Source: Chara braunii (lineage: Eukaryota > Streptophyta > Charophyceae > Charales > Characeae). Taken from it: a stretch of 37,670 nucleotides of DNA. The stretch spans positions 1,856,381-1,894,050 of the forward strand of contig BFEA01000044.1 in assembly GCA_003427395.1 (NCBI GenBank). Reading direction: 5' to 3'. A program made the position numbers and the translations under genes. Under the pieces are notes generated by a model, which saw nothing but the letters and a program-made list of their open reading frames with translations, was not told where the DNA came from and did no database searches. This document shows positions 1 through 12,072 of the stretch, one piece after another; position 1 is the stretch's first letter, and each line of letters begins with the position of its first letter.

Positions 1-1000
1 TCTGCCCCAATTTTCAGCAAAACAAATAAAACGTAAAAAACTTTTTCACAAATAAAGTTTTAAATATAATTAAAATCATTATCTTCAGTTTCGTTGCACG
101 GTTTCGAGCACCGAAGGTCTTAAAACTTTCAGATCACCGTCACCATCATCTTCGGTTTGTGTAAGCTTTGCTCATACTCGAATGATTCTCAAGATAAAAT
201 CAAATTTATTAAAAATTAAATAAATATACATATTGCTTAATCAATCAAGCAAACATTAATTGTGTTCTTTATCGCTCTTGCACCCCCGTTTGGTGGGGAG
301 GGTCGAGGCCTTGGGGGTGCAATCCCCCCCCCCCCCCCGCAACGGCACCAAAGTTGTGAGGAAACCTGGCTGTATAGCCAAACTTTCTAATGGACCAGAT
401 TTTTTTATTAACCTTTATGGACATAATAAAAATTAACTAAAAAAATCCAAATCTCGTCAGTTTAAATCAATTTAATGAGGACGGTTGGGGTTCGTACCGA
501 TCGCATCCGATATCATTTTCCCCTGAAGTATGTCTCAAAATTTCAGAAAAAACAGGCGGTCAACTTTGTTCCCGACATGCGATCATTATTTCTGCCCCAA
601 TTTTCANATCATTTTCCCCTGAAGTATGTCTCAAAATTTCAGAAAAAACAGGCGGTCAACTTTGTTCCCGACATGCGATCATTATTTCTGCCCCAATTTT
701 CAACAAAATCAATCAAACATAAAATAATTTCTCTCAAATAATATCAATAAAATCGTTATCTTTGGCCTGTGTAAGCTTTGTTCATAGTTTAACGATTCTC
801 AAGATAAAATCAAATTTGACAAAAAAATAAATAAAATTTAATAAATATAAATATTAAATATTGCTTAATCAATCAATCAAGCAACAACTAATCGTGTTCT
901 TTATCGCTATTGCACCTCCATTTGATGGGGAAGGCCGAGGCCTTGGGGTTGCTATCCCCTCCCCAGCAACAGCGCCAAGTTGTGAGGAAACCCTGGGAGG
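1..1000. repeat. Diverged direct repeat, period about 590 bp (copies at 1-380 and 591-1000)
   Basis: The first 380 bases and bases 591-1000 follow the same order of landmarks: the opening TCTGCCCCAATTTTCA, TGTGTAAGCTTTG, GATTCTCAAGATAAAATCAA, TTGCTTAATCAATCAA, GTGTTCTTTATCGCT, a CCTTGGGG segment, a C-rich run and AGTTGTGAGGAAACC. The copies differ by many substitutions and small indels. The unit is AT-rich and has no convincing coding frame. It may be a satellite or paired LTR-like sequence that continues left of the window. Confidence 0.8.
512..702. repeat. Exact 95-bp duplication around a single N
   Basis: Bases 512-606 and 608-702 are identical by eye and are separated by one N at 607. 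The flanking diverged repeat has many mismatches, so a perfect adjacent copy joined by an N is most simply a contig-overlap or gap-filling artefact and not a real tandem duplication. Confidence 0.85.
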
Positions 1001-3111
1001 GGTCGCCTGTTCGTCGTTGAAGCCAGAGGCAGCAGCGTCTGTCAACCGCCGTGCCCGCTTCAGAGGTCCCAGCGGCTTAACAGGGGAGTGGGTATGATAA
1101 GCCTGTCACGCCCTCCACTGATGAACTCTGGACCGATCACTTTTTCTGCATGCAGGAAAAGGTGAAAAACGAACAAAAGTAAAATGACAAGAACCTGCCT
1201 GCGGACCGAGTTCCAGGCTGAAACACTCACGGGGTTCCCCCCCACAGGTTCACAAACTCACAGTGGTAACGATGAGCATAAAATTTGACATGAACCTCAT
1301 GGGTTTGTCAACCATCAATCATAATCAAAGACACACATGTTAATCCTGAGATAGGAAGGTCCAACAAGAAATATGGTACAAACAGGGACATAACTAGGTT
1401 AATCGTGTAAGTATTCACACTGAAGAACAGGGGCAGCAATTATTTTAAATAGGGAGGACGATCAGAATATCTAAGCAGGGGCACCGGTGAAACTCAGCTC
1501 AAACCCTAGGAGTTGAACTGGAATTTCGCAAACGTTCGCGCTGTACCTACTCCAACGGGGGCTCACTGGTTAGGTAGTGCAAACCGTGCAGTCGCTGAAG
1601 TTGTTATTCCCAAATAATATGATATTGTGTCCAAACGTGCTTCATTGGAAGATCCTAATGGTCGAAATGTGCAGTTTGAGGTCCCCCTTGACTGAGCAGT
1701 GTCCGATCTTTGATTGGGTCTCCCAGTGGTGGGAAATGATTAAAAATCAAACACCATCTCAAAAGTCCGTGTGAAAAAGTTCAGCTTCAAAATGACCAGC
1801 AATCCTTTGGTGGAATCCGCTCATAATAGTCAGGGGTTGACTGGTGTTCTCAGACTGGGCGGCATACATCAGATAATATCTCTTTCACCAGGCTCGCCCT
1901 CGAAAGTGTGAATCTGACCACTTGGTCGCTGAAGGGAATGAAAACGGCGAACCATTTCATCTTCACCCTCTCTCTCTGCGTATCTTTCTCTTATGCTTTG
2001 GGATGTGGACTCAGTCTGGCTTACGGAAATAAACCCCCTGAATAGTAAGATGAACTTGGCATACTTTCATGTCCAGATATCTTCACTGATTTTTCTGTAC
2101 GGGACAGGGTCTGAAGAGTTGTGCCTTGGCGTGTTGAAGTGCAACGTCGTTGGATTTTAAGCCGCCGATCTTGGTTGTGGATGCTCTCCCCCTTTTTATC
2201 TCTCTCTCTCTATGTTCGCACATGGATTCGTCTGCCAGCCAGTTCGCTCAGTCATCAAACAAGAAAAAGAGAATAAATCATCAGCGAGGGGGTCCCCAGA
2301 TACACCGCCATACTCTTGAAAAGACTTGAATATCCCGCGGACCAAATGTCGTGGTGAACACCCAGTTGGGTAGATTAAATGAGCATGCCAGTGCATCTGT
2401 GATCAAGCCTAGAGCAAGACTGCAGGCTGCAACACGTTTGTGATTGAGTGCTTTAGCATAGATGCCGACAAGATATAATAAAAATTATCCTTTTGCCCGA
2501 ACTCAGGCAGATTCAGTATGTTTCAAAATCTTTGCCCGTTTTCTCACCAATAAGGCTATGAGAACGACAAAGTTGCAGAAACTTGGGGGGATACACGGTC
2601 ATGCTCTTGATTTGCTGTGCGCTGAGGCAATGCCCGCATACTCACCATAGGGTAGAGAGAATGAATCTTCTACTTAACCATGGAAAAGTATGTCCGTGTA
2701 TTCTCAGACTCTTATGTGTCGCAGGCCCGAATCTATCAGCAAGCCTGTGATTCTGCAAGTAGGAGGGATGGTGATTCCCCTGCTGGCAGTTGAATGGAGA
2801 ACCTGAAATGTCACGTTACCAATTAAATTAATAATAGAGGGAAATCTTCCAGGTTGCAGAGCCCTTGAGTCGTATCATAAGGAATGAGGGGGTTATTCGT
2901 CGGATCTGACGAAGCTGATCCTCCTCTCTAACCCTCTCCTGTCCACATATGAATGTGTTTATGGCCGTGTTGGGATCTCAATTTATTTACGAACCAAGCT
3001 CTGAGAACCGTTCAGATTCACGCACAAACGTGATCTCAATGTGTCAATGAACCAGACATCGAAAACAGCCCAGTTTCAAGTGGTATTTTGAATTATTCAA
3101 GTTTCCATACA
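1001..3111. other. Unassigned sequence
   Basis: I read both strands and found no protein motif, RNA gene or clear repeat. Open frames here are short (under 80 codons) and lack recognisable domains. Composition is mixed, with short CT-rich patches near 1960-1990 and 2190-2210. Confidence 0.5.
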
Positions 3112-3770
3112 TGACCACCCTGCTTTCTCTCTCTCTTATTCGCGCCCTCTCGCTCTCTCCCACGCGATCACTTTCTCTCCCTATGTGAGATCTCTCTCTC
3201 TCTCTCACCTACATGATCGCGACCCATCACCAGATTACTGTGCACGTAGCCTTGCACAGGCTCAATGTACGTGCCCGCTGTTAGGGCCTGTCACCCAGGT
3301 GCAGCGAATTGGAAATTAAAAAACTTGGCATATTGAGCTGTTAGGGCCAGGTCACTCCTTTATCACTCATACTCCCGATCCGTATAGGAACGGATCCAGA
3401 AGTGTCTAGTCGTGTTTGCGGCCAGAGGAATCAAACTCAAATACAAAATGGCAGATCGTCTTCATTGCACGTGTGTCCACTCTTCATTCTCTCCCTCTCT
3501 CTACCTGACTCTCTATACCCCTCTCTCACTCTCTTTCTCAGTCTCTGTCTCCCACACGCTCTCTTTTTCTCTGCACTCTCTTTTTCTCTCTTCTTCTCTC
3601 GCTCTCTCAGGAATGTATCCACTCACTCTCTCGCTCCCTCTTACTCTCTTTCTCTCTCACTAGCAGCGCACTCTTTCTCACTATCAGCGCTCTCTCTCTC
3701 TCACTAGCAGTGCACTCTCTCTCACTAGCAGTGCGCTCTCACTCACTCCATCACTCCCGCCTGCTGAGTC
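3112..3770. repeat. CT-rich low-complexity block ending in a 21-23-bp minisatellite
   Basis: The plus strand is strongly polypyrimidine with interrupted CTCTCT runs at 3120-3215 and 3480-3660. At 3658-3740 a unit of the form CACTAGCAGTGCACTCTCTCT repeats four times with small changes (starts near 3658, 3679, 3702 and 3723). Frames through this block are Leu/Ser-rich and are products of low complexity. Confidence 0.8.
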
Positions 3771-6090
3771 CTTTGGGGTTGCTCAAAGCTGAACGTACCT
3801 GGAGGCTTTCTCAGTCNGTTGCACCCAANTAGAGAAGCTTACCCACTGNCTCTCGTTTTNTCTCACCTTTCCTTTCTNGTGCACAGTCCAATCTAGCGCA
3901 AGCCCACCTGGAACCGCCCGCGACTGATCAAGCATAATCCATACAACCNCGTGCTGGCTGCTATGGCCATCAACAAACGAATGCGAACAGGTACCTTTAG
4001 CTTGCACGGGCGAACGGTCACCAGCAGATCAGTCTTNAGAGCTGCAGATATCCGGTCAGCTGTTTCAAAACCCTCGGACGTCTGGTACATGGTCTCTAGC
4101 ATTCCTTTGTCNGNTGNTGCTACCACATTCCTCAGTGTGGGCAGTATACGCCATGTTCCCTTTCATCTCTCCCATGCTTGCTTCCCCACCTCTCTTCCCC
4201 GAAACTTTTGATGTCACCCACAAGATCTCCATCTTTGTCCGTTATCATCTCTCGCTGCATCTTCCCTGAGAGTGAAGGGGCACAAGTCAGAGTTTGCCCC
4301 TGAGCAGCAAGTCACACGCGAACGCCGGGCACGCAATGAAGAACTCCCCTGTCCGAATACTTTCTTCACTCTGCTGGCCCTTCCCTATATCTGCCCCGGT
4401 GGCCTCTGGCCCGACTACCAGTAAGTCTGCGGAACCTCCAGCGCCCAGCTCGAAACGGAAAGCTGGTCCCATCAGTGCCCTTGGTACCAGGCCCTCAGAT
4501 TAGGATTATTTTTGCATCAGTGGCAGCAGCCCCGTCTGTTGGTACCGAGGGTTTAAGTCCAGTAATCCTGGATCAGTGGACCAAGATGAGCGTGACTTCT
4601 AGCCGAGGAAGTTGTTCCAAGCCCTTAAGCCAGACCAAAACACCGTACCATGGAATATCAGCGTCCATTCGCAGTAAAGCGAACCAGTTCCAGAGCAGCA
4701 ACCGCACCAAAAATAATATCACCGAACTGCTCTGAAGTATACAGATGGCAAACCAGTAGCTATACCGAAATAATAGCACCATACTACAGTCGAACCAACC
4801 GTAGGGCCAAAAAACGTACCAAAAATAATGGCATCGAACTGGAGTGAGCTGCAGCAGTCCCGAACCGGACCAAACACCTTATTCAGGGAACAACAATGTC
4901 AAACAGGATCAGCGCCGTGCCTGTACGGAACCAGTACATGCACCAGTCTGACCAGACCGCCGTAACCCGCAACCAGTTCCGCTGGTCCAACCGCCGATGT
5001 AACCAGAGCCCATCTCGTAGTAGTGTTGGAATAATCATGCCGAATGATTGAGTGTCACCACAAAAAGTCTCCCGAGCGCCCGCATGACCTTCATGTCAAA
5101 GGGTCCATGCACACTTAACAATCCATGGTAACGCCGTGATTTAGGGCCTTTGCACAATAAATAGTTAAATACAGGGTAAAATCAACGAGGACATAATTGG
5201 GTGAAAAATATTAAATAATAAATATTAAAATAATCATTTTTTCTCATTGCTCTTCGTCGTTTTTAATTTTATTTCTCATTTTGTGATCAGCCGGTCAGCG
5301 TGGAAAATGTCGCACGACGGCTTACATGCATATCCTCGTGCCGAGGCTAGTTCGTTCGGAGATAGGCTCGAAGCAGCAGGGAAACAATGAACTTTAGGGC
5401 CTGTAAAAGTGTCTACCCAATTATCCAGGTCTGCGGTTTATTACCGGTTGATAATCGAGAGAAATCAGGACCTAATTTAGACACCCTAATTTTCCCCACT
5501 GTGCCTTGCAATAATACCCAAAGAAAATCATCCCCGCGCTCAGTCAAAGGGTCAATCTTTCCGATTTCGGACGGCCAATCAGGTTTGGCCGCCTGACATC
5601 GGCTTGGAACCTTCTCTCGTCCCCTGGTAACAGGACCACTATAGTTCTGCGTCGAGTTTCCTACTGTGTCTACCTCCAACCGTCAGCTGTCCCTTCCCCA
5701 CTACTGTTAACGCTCTTCAGCTAGAGCAGAAAGTTGTCTGCACTAGTGACCTCTGTGGGGCCTACCACAGCATGTGTCTGACTGAGTTGCAAAAATCAAT
5801 AAATAATTCGGTAAGTCACCCAGGCTACCATTCAGGTGGTGTCAACAGAATATACACAAACCGAGCGAATGATATTATCCTACTTCGACCAATTCTCAAA
5901 CAGCAGCATTAAACAGAACTGGAAATGGTAGACTGCTACAGTTCTAATCTGAAGTTGTCTGGCAGGTGTCAGCAGTCCGCAGTCCGTAACACAATTGATT
6001 AATCAAAAATAAAACCTCCCTGTATCCAACATCCTGGTTGCATCAACAGAGCAGCGGTGTCTAAGGTGTCCAAACGGCCCACCCCTGTGC
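3771..6090. other. Unassigned sequence with scattered single Ns and weak short repeats
   Basis: Single Ns lie between about 3817 and 4120. ACCAAAAATAAT occurs at about 4708 and 4819, each followed by a similar CACCGAACTG-like segment, suggesting a very diverged 112-bp repeat. A minus-strand open stretch at 5413-5679 has normal-looking amino-acid use, but I recognise no family. Nothing else is supportable. Confidence 0.45.
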
Positions 6091-6462
6091 TCAGGTAATC
6101 AGATAGTTGCCTGGTCCCTCAGCAGTTAAGCTGCCCAACTGTGTGGCGTGGCTGCTTGTCGCTCCCTGCTTTGCCATTGGCCAAGAGGCCTGAGTGCCCA
6201 GACCACAATCGCACAACTCCGATATTCGCCAATATCACACAACAGTGGTATAGGCCTACAGTACCTTCATGTTGGGCCAAAGTTTCTGCGCTCAGGCCCA
6301 ATTCAGATAGTTGCCTGGGCCCGGAGCAGTTAAGCTGCCCAACTGTGCGACATGGTTGCTTGTCGCTCCCTGCTTCGCCATTGGCCGAGCGGCCTGAGCG
6401 CCCAGACCACAATCGCACAACTCCAATATTGGCCAATATCACACAACTGCGATACAGGCCGA
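6091..6462. repeat. Tandem duplication, 204-bp period
   Basis: CAGATAGTTGCCTGG occurs at 6100 and 6304. The following sequence (CAGTTAAGCTGCCCAACTGT, TGCTTGTCGCTCCCTGCTT, GCCCAGACCACAATCGCACA, AATATCACACAAC) is repeated at the same spacing with about 10 percent difference. On the minus strand both copies stay in one frame and give the peptide VGQLNC twice. The duplication lies inside a decayed gag N-terminal segment. Confidence 0.85.
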
Positions 6463-6700
6463 CACTGTTGACGATGCAACCCGAAAACTACAGCAGCTTG
6501 CAGAAGAGCCTGTGTAACCAACTGGAGCGTGGAAACTGCCTCACGCCCAATAATACAGAAATGGCGAAATGGGGGCCGCATGTTGAATTCAGCCCCCCCT
6601 TAACTTACGGCGGGCACCATTGCTGGGGGCCCCAAAGGCAGTGGAAGACCGCGGCCAAGCAGCTTATGTGAGGGCTCATTCCTCACAATTGCTGACTGGC
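6119..6700 (-). pseudogene. Decayed Ty3/gypsy gag N-terminal region
   Basis: Read on the minus strand, this matches the better preserved minus-strand gag leader at 18.3-18.8 kb. The shared landmarks, given on the plus strand, are TTGGGC-AAAGT-TCTGCGC near 6272 and 18364, GTAACC/GTAAGC followed by GTGGMAACTG near 6516 and 18563, CAGAAATGG near 6557 and 18600, CCATGTTGAAT-like sequence near 6577 and 18621, and GGAAGRYCGCGGCC near 6642 and 18695. In-frame stops interrupt it, and a 204-bp tandem duplication sits within it. Gag would build the virus-like particle of the element; this copy cannot be functional. The family call rests on its relation to the copy next to a reverse transcriptase, so it is inference. 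Confidence 0.45.
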
Positions 6701-7148
6701 TTCTCAACGAGACTGGGCTCATTACATAATAACCACAAAGGCTGACAAAGCCCATTACTTCTTGTCCTATCATCCACTGGTCCAGACTGGCAAAAGTTAA
6801 GCTGCCAAACTTGACACAATGAGTCATCAACAGGTAGGCACTGGGATACTGACCTGTGATTCTGCTGCCAGGGCCATGTATTTTTCCATGGTCAGATCTG
6901 CCTGGGTTTTCGAATTCTCATCGAATTTCTTGGCAAGCTCAGGCGAAAACCGCATCGTCATGGCCATTGAAAAATCTGCCAAGCAAGCAATCGAGATAAG
7001 ACAAAAGGTGTTATAGTTTACCAAATACTCAAGCAGCTGGACCACAAACCACAAACAAGCCAAAAAAATCCCGTGATCATTGTACCACCAGGATGTCCTT
7101 CATGAAATATCATGCATGTGGCAAATGATTGAATGGTTCAGATCCATG
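6701..7148. other. Unassigned sequence left of the LTR-like segment
   Basis: A minus-strand open stretch (6827-7063) includes a charged segment reading SPELAKKFDENSKTQADLT and could be another piece of gag coiled coil. I cannot place it in a family. The plus strand shows nothing. Confidence 0.35.
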
Positions 7149-7254
7149 TGCCAGGGTTTACACCTCGTTATAAGGTCCTGCAGCAGGCGCATGCCCGTCC
7201 TAAGTGAAGGCGGGCCCCCAGAATCTCAATGTGCCCTGAGTTCGTCAATTTTTG
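7149..7254 (+). repeat. 5' LTR start of the chromovirus (fragment)
   Basis: It begins TGCCAGGGTTTACACC and matches 12073-12177 (TGCGAGGGTTTACATC) through CCTGCAGCAGG, GTGAAGG-GGG-CCCC, GAATCTCAATGTGCCC and TGAGTTCGTCAATTTTT. Similarity stops near 7254, where a gag-like segment begins. Confidence 0.6.
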
Positions 7255-7560
7255 CAAATCTTGGTGGGCATCAGACAGTTGCCACATACCAGTTGGTTAC
7301 ATCTGCTTGCTTGTGAGAATCGGAAATATGTGCGAGCCTTCCAGGCTCTTCCAGTAACGTGGTCGAAGCAGGGAGCACCGCACGTTTGTGCCTGGGTGGT
7401 TGGGCGAAGACACTTTGGCCCAACCTGAAGCTTCAAGGCACACGCAAGGCAGGCCAGGCAGCAACCAGCCAAGCCACTTTGCATATAGCAAAGTGCCTGG
7501 CCGATGGAAGACATTTGGGCACTTGCGTGCAGATGCAGGAGCGCAGCTGGAGCTAGCGCT
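7255..7560 (+). pseudogene. Gag N-terminal fragment inside the LTR-PBS interval
   Basis: This stretch is the reverse complement of the family at 6.2-6.7 kb and 18.3-18.6 kb. CAGACAGTTGCCAC near 7273 and GACACTTTGGCCCAACCTGAAG near 7409 are the inverted forms of landmarks in those copies. It sits between the LTR start and the PBS, so it is either a nested insertion or evidence that the LTR belongs to a different copy. The frame is broken. CAAAGTGCCTGGC and its imperfect inverse GCC-AAGCCACTTTG surround a short AT segment at 7472-7503. Confidence 0.4.
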
Positions 7561-8124
7561 TGCGGGCTGCTGCGTTAGCGCTAGGAGCAAGTGCGCGCGC
7601 GCATGCGGTCGTGCGAGAGAAAGGGCACTGCTGAGGGCAGCGCCATATCCAGCACTCGTAGCCGGCCTCGGCTTGGCCATAGCCAGTGGAGGTAGTGGTG
7701 GTCTTCGTGTATGAGAGAGAAGACATGGGTGATGAAGTCAAGCATGAGAGAGAGAGAGAGATGAGGTTGATGATGTGAGGGCACGTGCCTGGTCTTGGCG
7801 ATGGTCTGCAAGGGTTGACATCTTCATGTACTTCGGTTCTGCTTCTGACGTCAACAGGATGCATTGTCAATTCGTAGGTTGCTGGTAAGCTGTGTGATCA
7901 TAGTCTGGGAGCTGAGTGCCAAGTAGGAAGAAGGACTCTGGATACATATGTTGGTGTTGGCGAGAGTATGCTCTCATTAACATTGGGATTCAGTCCTTTT
8001 GTTTTCCGTTGGTGGAATATCAGTGCATTACTGCTTTCTGGACAGCATTGGACTTGCTGGCTTTCAATGTGATTTTGCACTCTGGATTTCTATCATTTCG
8101 CTCTTTCTCATTTTCCTTGCAATT
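7561..8124. other. Possible remainder of the 5' LTR
   Basis: This includes GC-alternating sequence near 7590-7610 and an (AG) run near 7748-7762. If the PBS at 8125 is right, the LTR should end with the CA at 8120-8121, just as the proposed 3' LTR ends in CA at 12224-12225. The interior does not visibly match the 3' side. Confidence 0.3.
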
Positions 8125-8136
8125 TGGTATCGGAGC
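8125..8136 (+). other. Primer binding site (tRNA-iMet type)
   Basis: TGGTATCGGAGC differs at one base from TGGTATCAGAGC, the usual initiator-tRNA-Met primer binding site of plant LTR retrotransposons. It lies three bases after a CA that could close the LTR. Reverse transcription of the element would start here. Confidence 0.6.
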
Positions 8137-9362
8137 TGGTTTGAGCCGCTCCTCTGGCTCCTTCGCAATAGCTGTTTGGTGCTTCGCTGGTAATGGTGGG
8201 GCAGTGATAACGCTTGTGCGTTGGTGAGAAGGCGGCCCAGGGTCGTGTCGTCGTGTGGTGACATATAGGGATGCACGCTGGATGATGAGAACTTGCTGAT
8301 GTGTCATTTAAGCCAAGGTGGAAGTGCATTGTATTGTGGGTTGTGCCAAGCCATCGACCAGTCATCATACATGCACGTCAGGTTACTGCTGAGAAATACG
8401 TGGTTGGGGGCAGCACTATGAGGTACGTTGCTCTTTACCTTATCTACCCTCTTCGTTGCTTCTTACCGTGAGGAAGTGAGTTCTGTCTTGAGAGTCCTCT
8501 CATTGTGAGGTGTTGCGAGCGCTCAACCTTGAGAGTCGACATTCTTCCTGGGGACGGGCGTTGCCTCTGAAGGGCCCTGGACGAAGCACTCGGGTCACGG
8601 TCACCATGCCAACCCCTGCAGGGACTAGTACACACATGCTTTGCCGCTTGCTGCGCATTAGAGGTCATGTCGGGCAGGCCAGCCCTATGAGGGAGACACG
8701 AGTACCGGACCATTTATACAGAGACTCCAGCGGGGATACACGACAAGTGCTGTACACGAGTATAAAAATAGTACGGTCAGGGCTGGCCAGTTTTCCATAG
8801 ACTTGGGACACGGGTGGGCCGCTTGCACACCTTCAGACAAGCCACTGAACCAGAGCAGGACGTTGACACTAAGTGACTACTCAAGAAGGATACAGGGGGA
8901 GGGAGGATTCCAATACACTGTTCGATTGTTAATTATTGTATAACTCCATTCTGCATGCACACCCGCAAATGATTTTCTTTTTATTTTTGATTAGCTAGTT
9001 GTGACGGACTTTGCTAACAACTAACAGACTGCTGCAGATACCGTAGTAATTATTCTGTGCCGCATTGCACTCTGTTTCAAACTAGTCAAAAGTAGGAATG
9101 TAATTGTTTGTTGGAATCTGAGATTATCTGCTGTTACTGCTTGGCTACTCTCTGACAAAGCTGGACCGAATAATTATTCTAGATTATTTATTTTATAAAT
9201 CGGTTGGATGCCATGCTGTGGTAGGTCCCATTGAGGACATTAGTGCAGATCACATGCCACACATAGCTCATGAGCGGAGAGGACAGTGAGGTTGAAAGTC
9301 TAGACCAGTGAGATAGAAGACTTACCTGTAGCCTCGCACTCAGTTAGCCGACCACTTTCTCG
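8137..9362 (+). other. Leader between PBS and gag
   Basis: About 1.2 kb separates the PBS from the first gag-like codons. No domain is visible. The part from about 8940 to 9220 is AT-rich. A long untranslated leader is common in gypsy elements, but this could also contain other inserted sequence. Confidence 0.35.
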
Positions 9363-10800
9363 GTGTTACAGCCAGGAGAGGAAAGGAGACTATGGAGAGA
9401 AGCCAAGGAGAGGGGCATATTGCAGAGGGCTAGGGCAGCAGCAGCCGACGCTGAGAGGGCACTAGCAGAAGCTAGAGCCACAGCAGAGGCAGCCATGGCT
9501 ACCGTCTCTGCTATGTCACAGGCCTCGTCACAGGCCTCATCTCAGGCCACTTTGTCAGGTGCAAGTTCGGGAATGCCAGGGTCTACCATGAGTCAGAGCG
9601 CTGGCTTGCAGGTCAGTCAGCAATAACCCATGTCTGATGACTACGAGATTGCAGAAGCAAACACACTCCATGCAGAGCTACAGCGCCAGTTGCAGGAAGT
9701 AGAGGAGAGAAGTGAAAGAGCTAGAATGAGAAAAGCTAGACTAGGGGCAAAAATGCAGGAGCTAGGCAGACTAGAGGCTATAGATGAGTCAACATTAGAC
9801 CCTGTTGCTAGATCCCTTCGGAACTCTCTGTTGAGTGTTGCCGAAGCACAGGCTGTGCAGCAGGAGCTGTTCACCGAGCTAGTAACCGGCCAGAATAGGA
9901 TTCTGGCTGCGGTACAGGTGCCTCGACCCATGGTGAGGCAACCGCAATTTGCTGTAGTTCCCCCTACAGTTGCAGGTCCAATTACGGTTGTGCCGCCGGT
10001 GGGACCATCCTTGTCCCCTACGCTTGGCATACCTCCATCAAGTGGTTTAGCAGTAGGTAGTAGCGGGCAGATTCCAGTTTCTTCTTCACTTCCACACTCA
10101 GCGGCTGCTGCTACCAGGCAGCTGCATGTACAGCATCCTGTGCAATGCCTCAGCGGCCTGGTCCACTTGTTTCACAACCAATGCAGCAGGCACAGGGCGC
10201 CATACAGCCCATGCAGTGGACACCTAAGATACCCTTGCTGAGTCCTAAGCCCTTCTCTGGCGACAAGAAGAAGGAAGAGCACCTAGATACCTGGGTGAGG
10301 GTTGTGCCTATGTATGTGAGACACAAGCTCACAAGGACCGCGGAAGAGGTTATCGTCGCTTCTTAGAAGGATCTACAGCCAGATGGTGCAGATCCAAATG
10401 GTTGAATGGAGTAGTGCAGCAGCAAGGATACGGTCAGAACTTCGATGGTCGGGCACAGGCCCGGACATTGGAGGAGTTTGTACGGATGGTCTACAACAGG
10501 TGGCATGACCCTCAAGGGGCTCAGAAGGCCACCGACTCGTTAGCCAGTTAGGATCCCAGAGATACCGAACAGTTCGCAACGTGACAGACGTCATAGAACG
10601 ACTGATTGTTGTTCCTGTCGTGTGATATAAACCACAGGTCCTCCTCACAACTTATGTGCAATGTCAGCCCACAGATGTCAAAAATAAGTTGGTCAATGAG
10701 GGCTCCATAGATGTGCATGACGTCACCTCGTTCAACAAGTCTTAAACATAGAGGCTAAGCTTGGGAGTGCCCAACAGGGACCGTTAGATGGGAGGAAGAA
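9363..10800 (+). pseudogene. Ty3/gypsy gag polyprotein, broken
   Basis: The N-terminal part is Ala/Arg/Glu-rich (LQRARAAAADAERALAEARA, residues 20-39 of the first frame) and predicts a coiled coil. It ends at a TAA at 9624-9626, after which the same frame reopens at 9630 with another coiled coil (LQRQLQEVEERSERARMRKA), then a Pro/Val-rich linker. A frameshift near 10145 leads to the gag core, seen as PKPFSGDKKKEEHLDTWVRV near 10245-10305. A TAG at 10364 and further shifts follow, with ARTLEEFVRMVY and NRWHDPQGAQKATDSL recognisable to about 10550. The product would be the structural particle protein. At least two stops and one frameshift make it non-functional. No zinc knuckle is visible. Confidence 0.7.
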
Positions 10801-10905
10801 GAAACTTCCTCAAGATTGGCTATAAAAAGACAGCTACAACCTTTGAGTGTTCCAAATAGAGAGTCTTTGCGTAGTTTATTTTAGGAAAGTGTCACGACGC
10901 AACTC

Positions 10906-12050
10906 AACATTTTGGCTACAAAAAGACAGCTGCCAACTTAGTGCAAAAATTTTGGTGGCCCACAATGATGGATGATGCGAAAAAGTATGTAGAGACTTGC
11001 CAATTTGTGAATGTGACAAGCCAAGGATGCAGGCACCGCTCGGGCTTATCAAGCCCTTGCCTATACTTGTTGGAGCTGGTCAGAGTGTGTCCATGGACTT
11101 TATGGATACTCTTGTGATCAGCAAGACCGGTAAAAGGCACATCTTTGTCATTGTGGACAGGTTTAGTAAGTATGCCAGACTAATCGCTATGCCTGAGACA
11201 GCTAGGTCAGATTACGTCATCAAGCTGTTTATGGATAATTGGGTATGCGACTTTGGTTTTCCGAAGTCCATTGTCAAGGACAGGGACGTCAGATTCACAA
11301 GCCAATTGTGGCAAAGTACAGCCCAACAGATGGGCACCCGATAGCAAACGACATCCGGGAATCACCCTGAGTCAATTGGCCAGGGCGAGCAGATGAACCG
11401 GGTAGTTCAACACTTGTTGCGGCAATATATTAGGCCAATTAAGGCTGAATGGGATGAGAAGCTACCTCTCATTGCCAGCCTGTACAACAATTCTATGCAC
11501 AACACTACTGGTATGACTCCCAACCAGTTGCATCTTGACTTTCTGTTGCCTGAAAATCAGCCAACTACAGCACCAAGCAGCATAGAGTTTGCTGTCAAGT
11601 ACGTACAACTGCTGCACCAGGTTGTCGAGCACATCAAGAAACCTTGAGATGCCATGATCGCATCTAAGAAACAGTACTTTGGACCCTCGGAAGTTCTTGA
11701 TATAGTGGGAGATCAACCAAATGGTCATTCATATGTCAGTCGCATCCCTGGTCACCTCCGCACACCCTGTTTTTCATGCCTCCAAGCTAACTCCTTTCAC
11801 TAAAACAGAACAGTATCCCTCCAGGCGATCAATGCTGCCCCCAACGATGGACGGACATATCGACATTGACGACATTTCTTAGCACAACCCCAAATGCAAT
11901 ATCGAGTGCGCTTCAGACACCATACTGATCCTAAAGAAGATCAATGGTTCACAAGAGAAGAATTAATGAAGACTGCTTCCCAAGTTATCTCAAGTTGTGA
12001 ACGAAATTTGAAAGGGAAGCAGCCTGTTGTGTAACGACTTCTCAAGGACA
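10906..12050 (+). pseudogene. Chromovirus integrase with chromodomain-like tail, broken
   Basis: A degraded HHCC zinc finger (KFWWPTMMDDAKKYVETCQF, then CECDKPRMQ after a frameshift near 10998) precedes the catalytic core. Core landmarks are SMDFMDTL (first Asp, about 11091), FVIVDRFSKYARLIAMPET, GFPKSIVKDRDVRFTSQLW (second Asp) and QGEQMNRVVQHLL (the Glu, about 11390), which is the D,D-35-E layout. A TAG at 11342 splits the core and another stop follows at 11645. Near 11893-11970 the frame QYRVRFRHHTDPKEDQWFTR has the aromatic and acidic pattern of a chromodomain, the feature that targets chromoviruses to heterochromatin. The polypurine tract follows directly. Function is lost. Confidence 0.8.
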
Positions 12051-12058
12051 ATCGAAGT

Positions 12059-12072
12059 AAAGGAGGGGGGAG
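12059..12072 (+). other. Polypurine tract
   Basis: AAAGGAGGGGGGAG lies immediately before the TG that starts the 3' LTR. It is the expected plus-strand primer of reverse transcription. Confidence 0.75.

Noticed and set aside
5413-5679. 88-codon minus-strand frame with normal-looking composition
   Set aside because: No family is recognised, and there is no neighbour or signal to support it as a gene.
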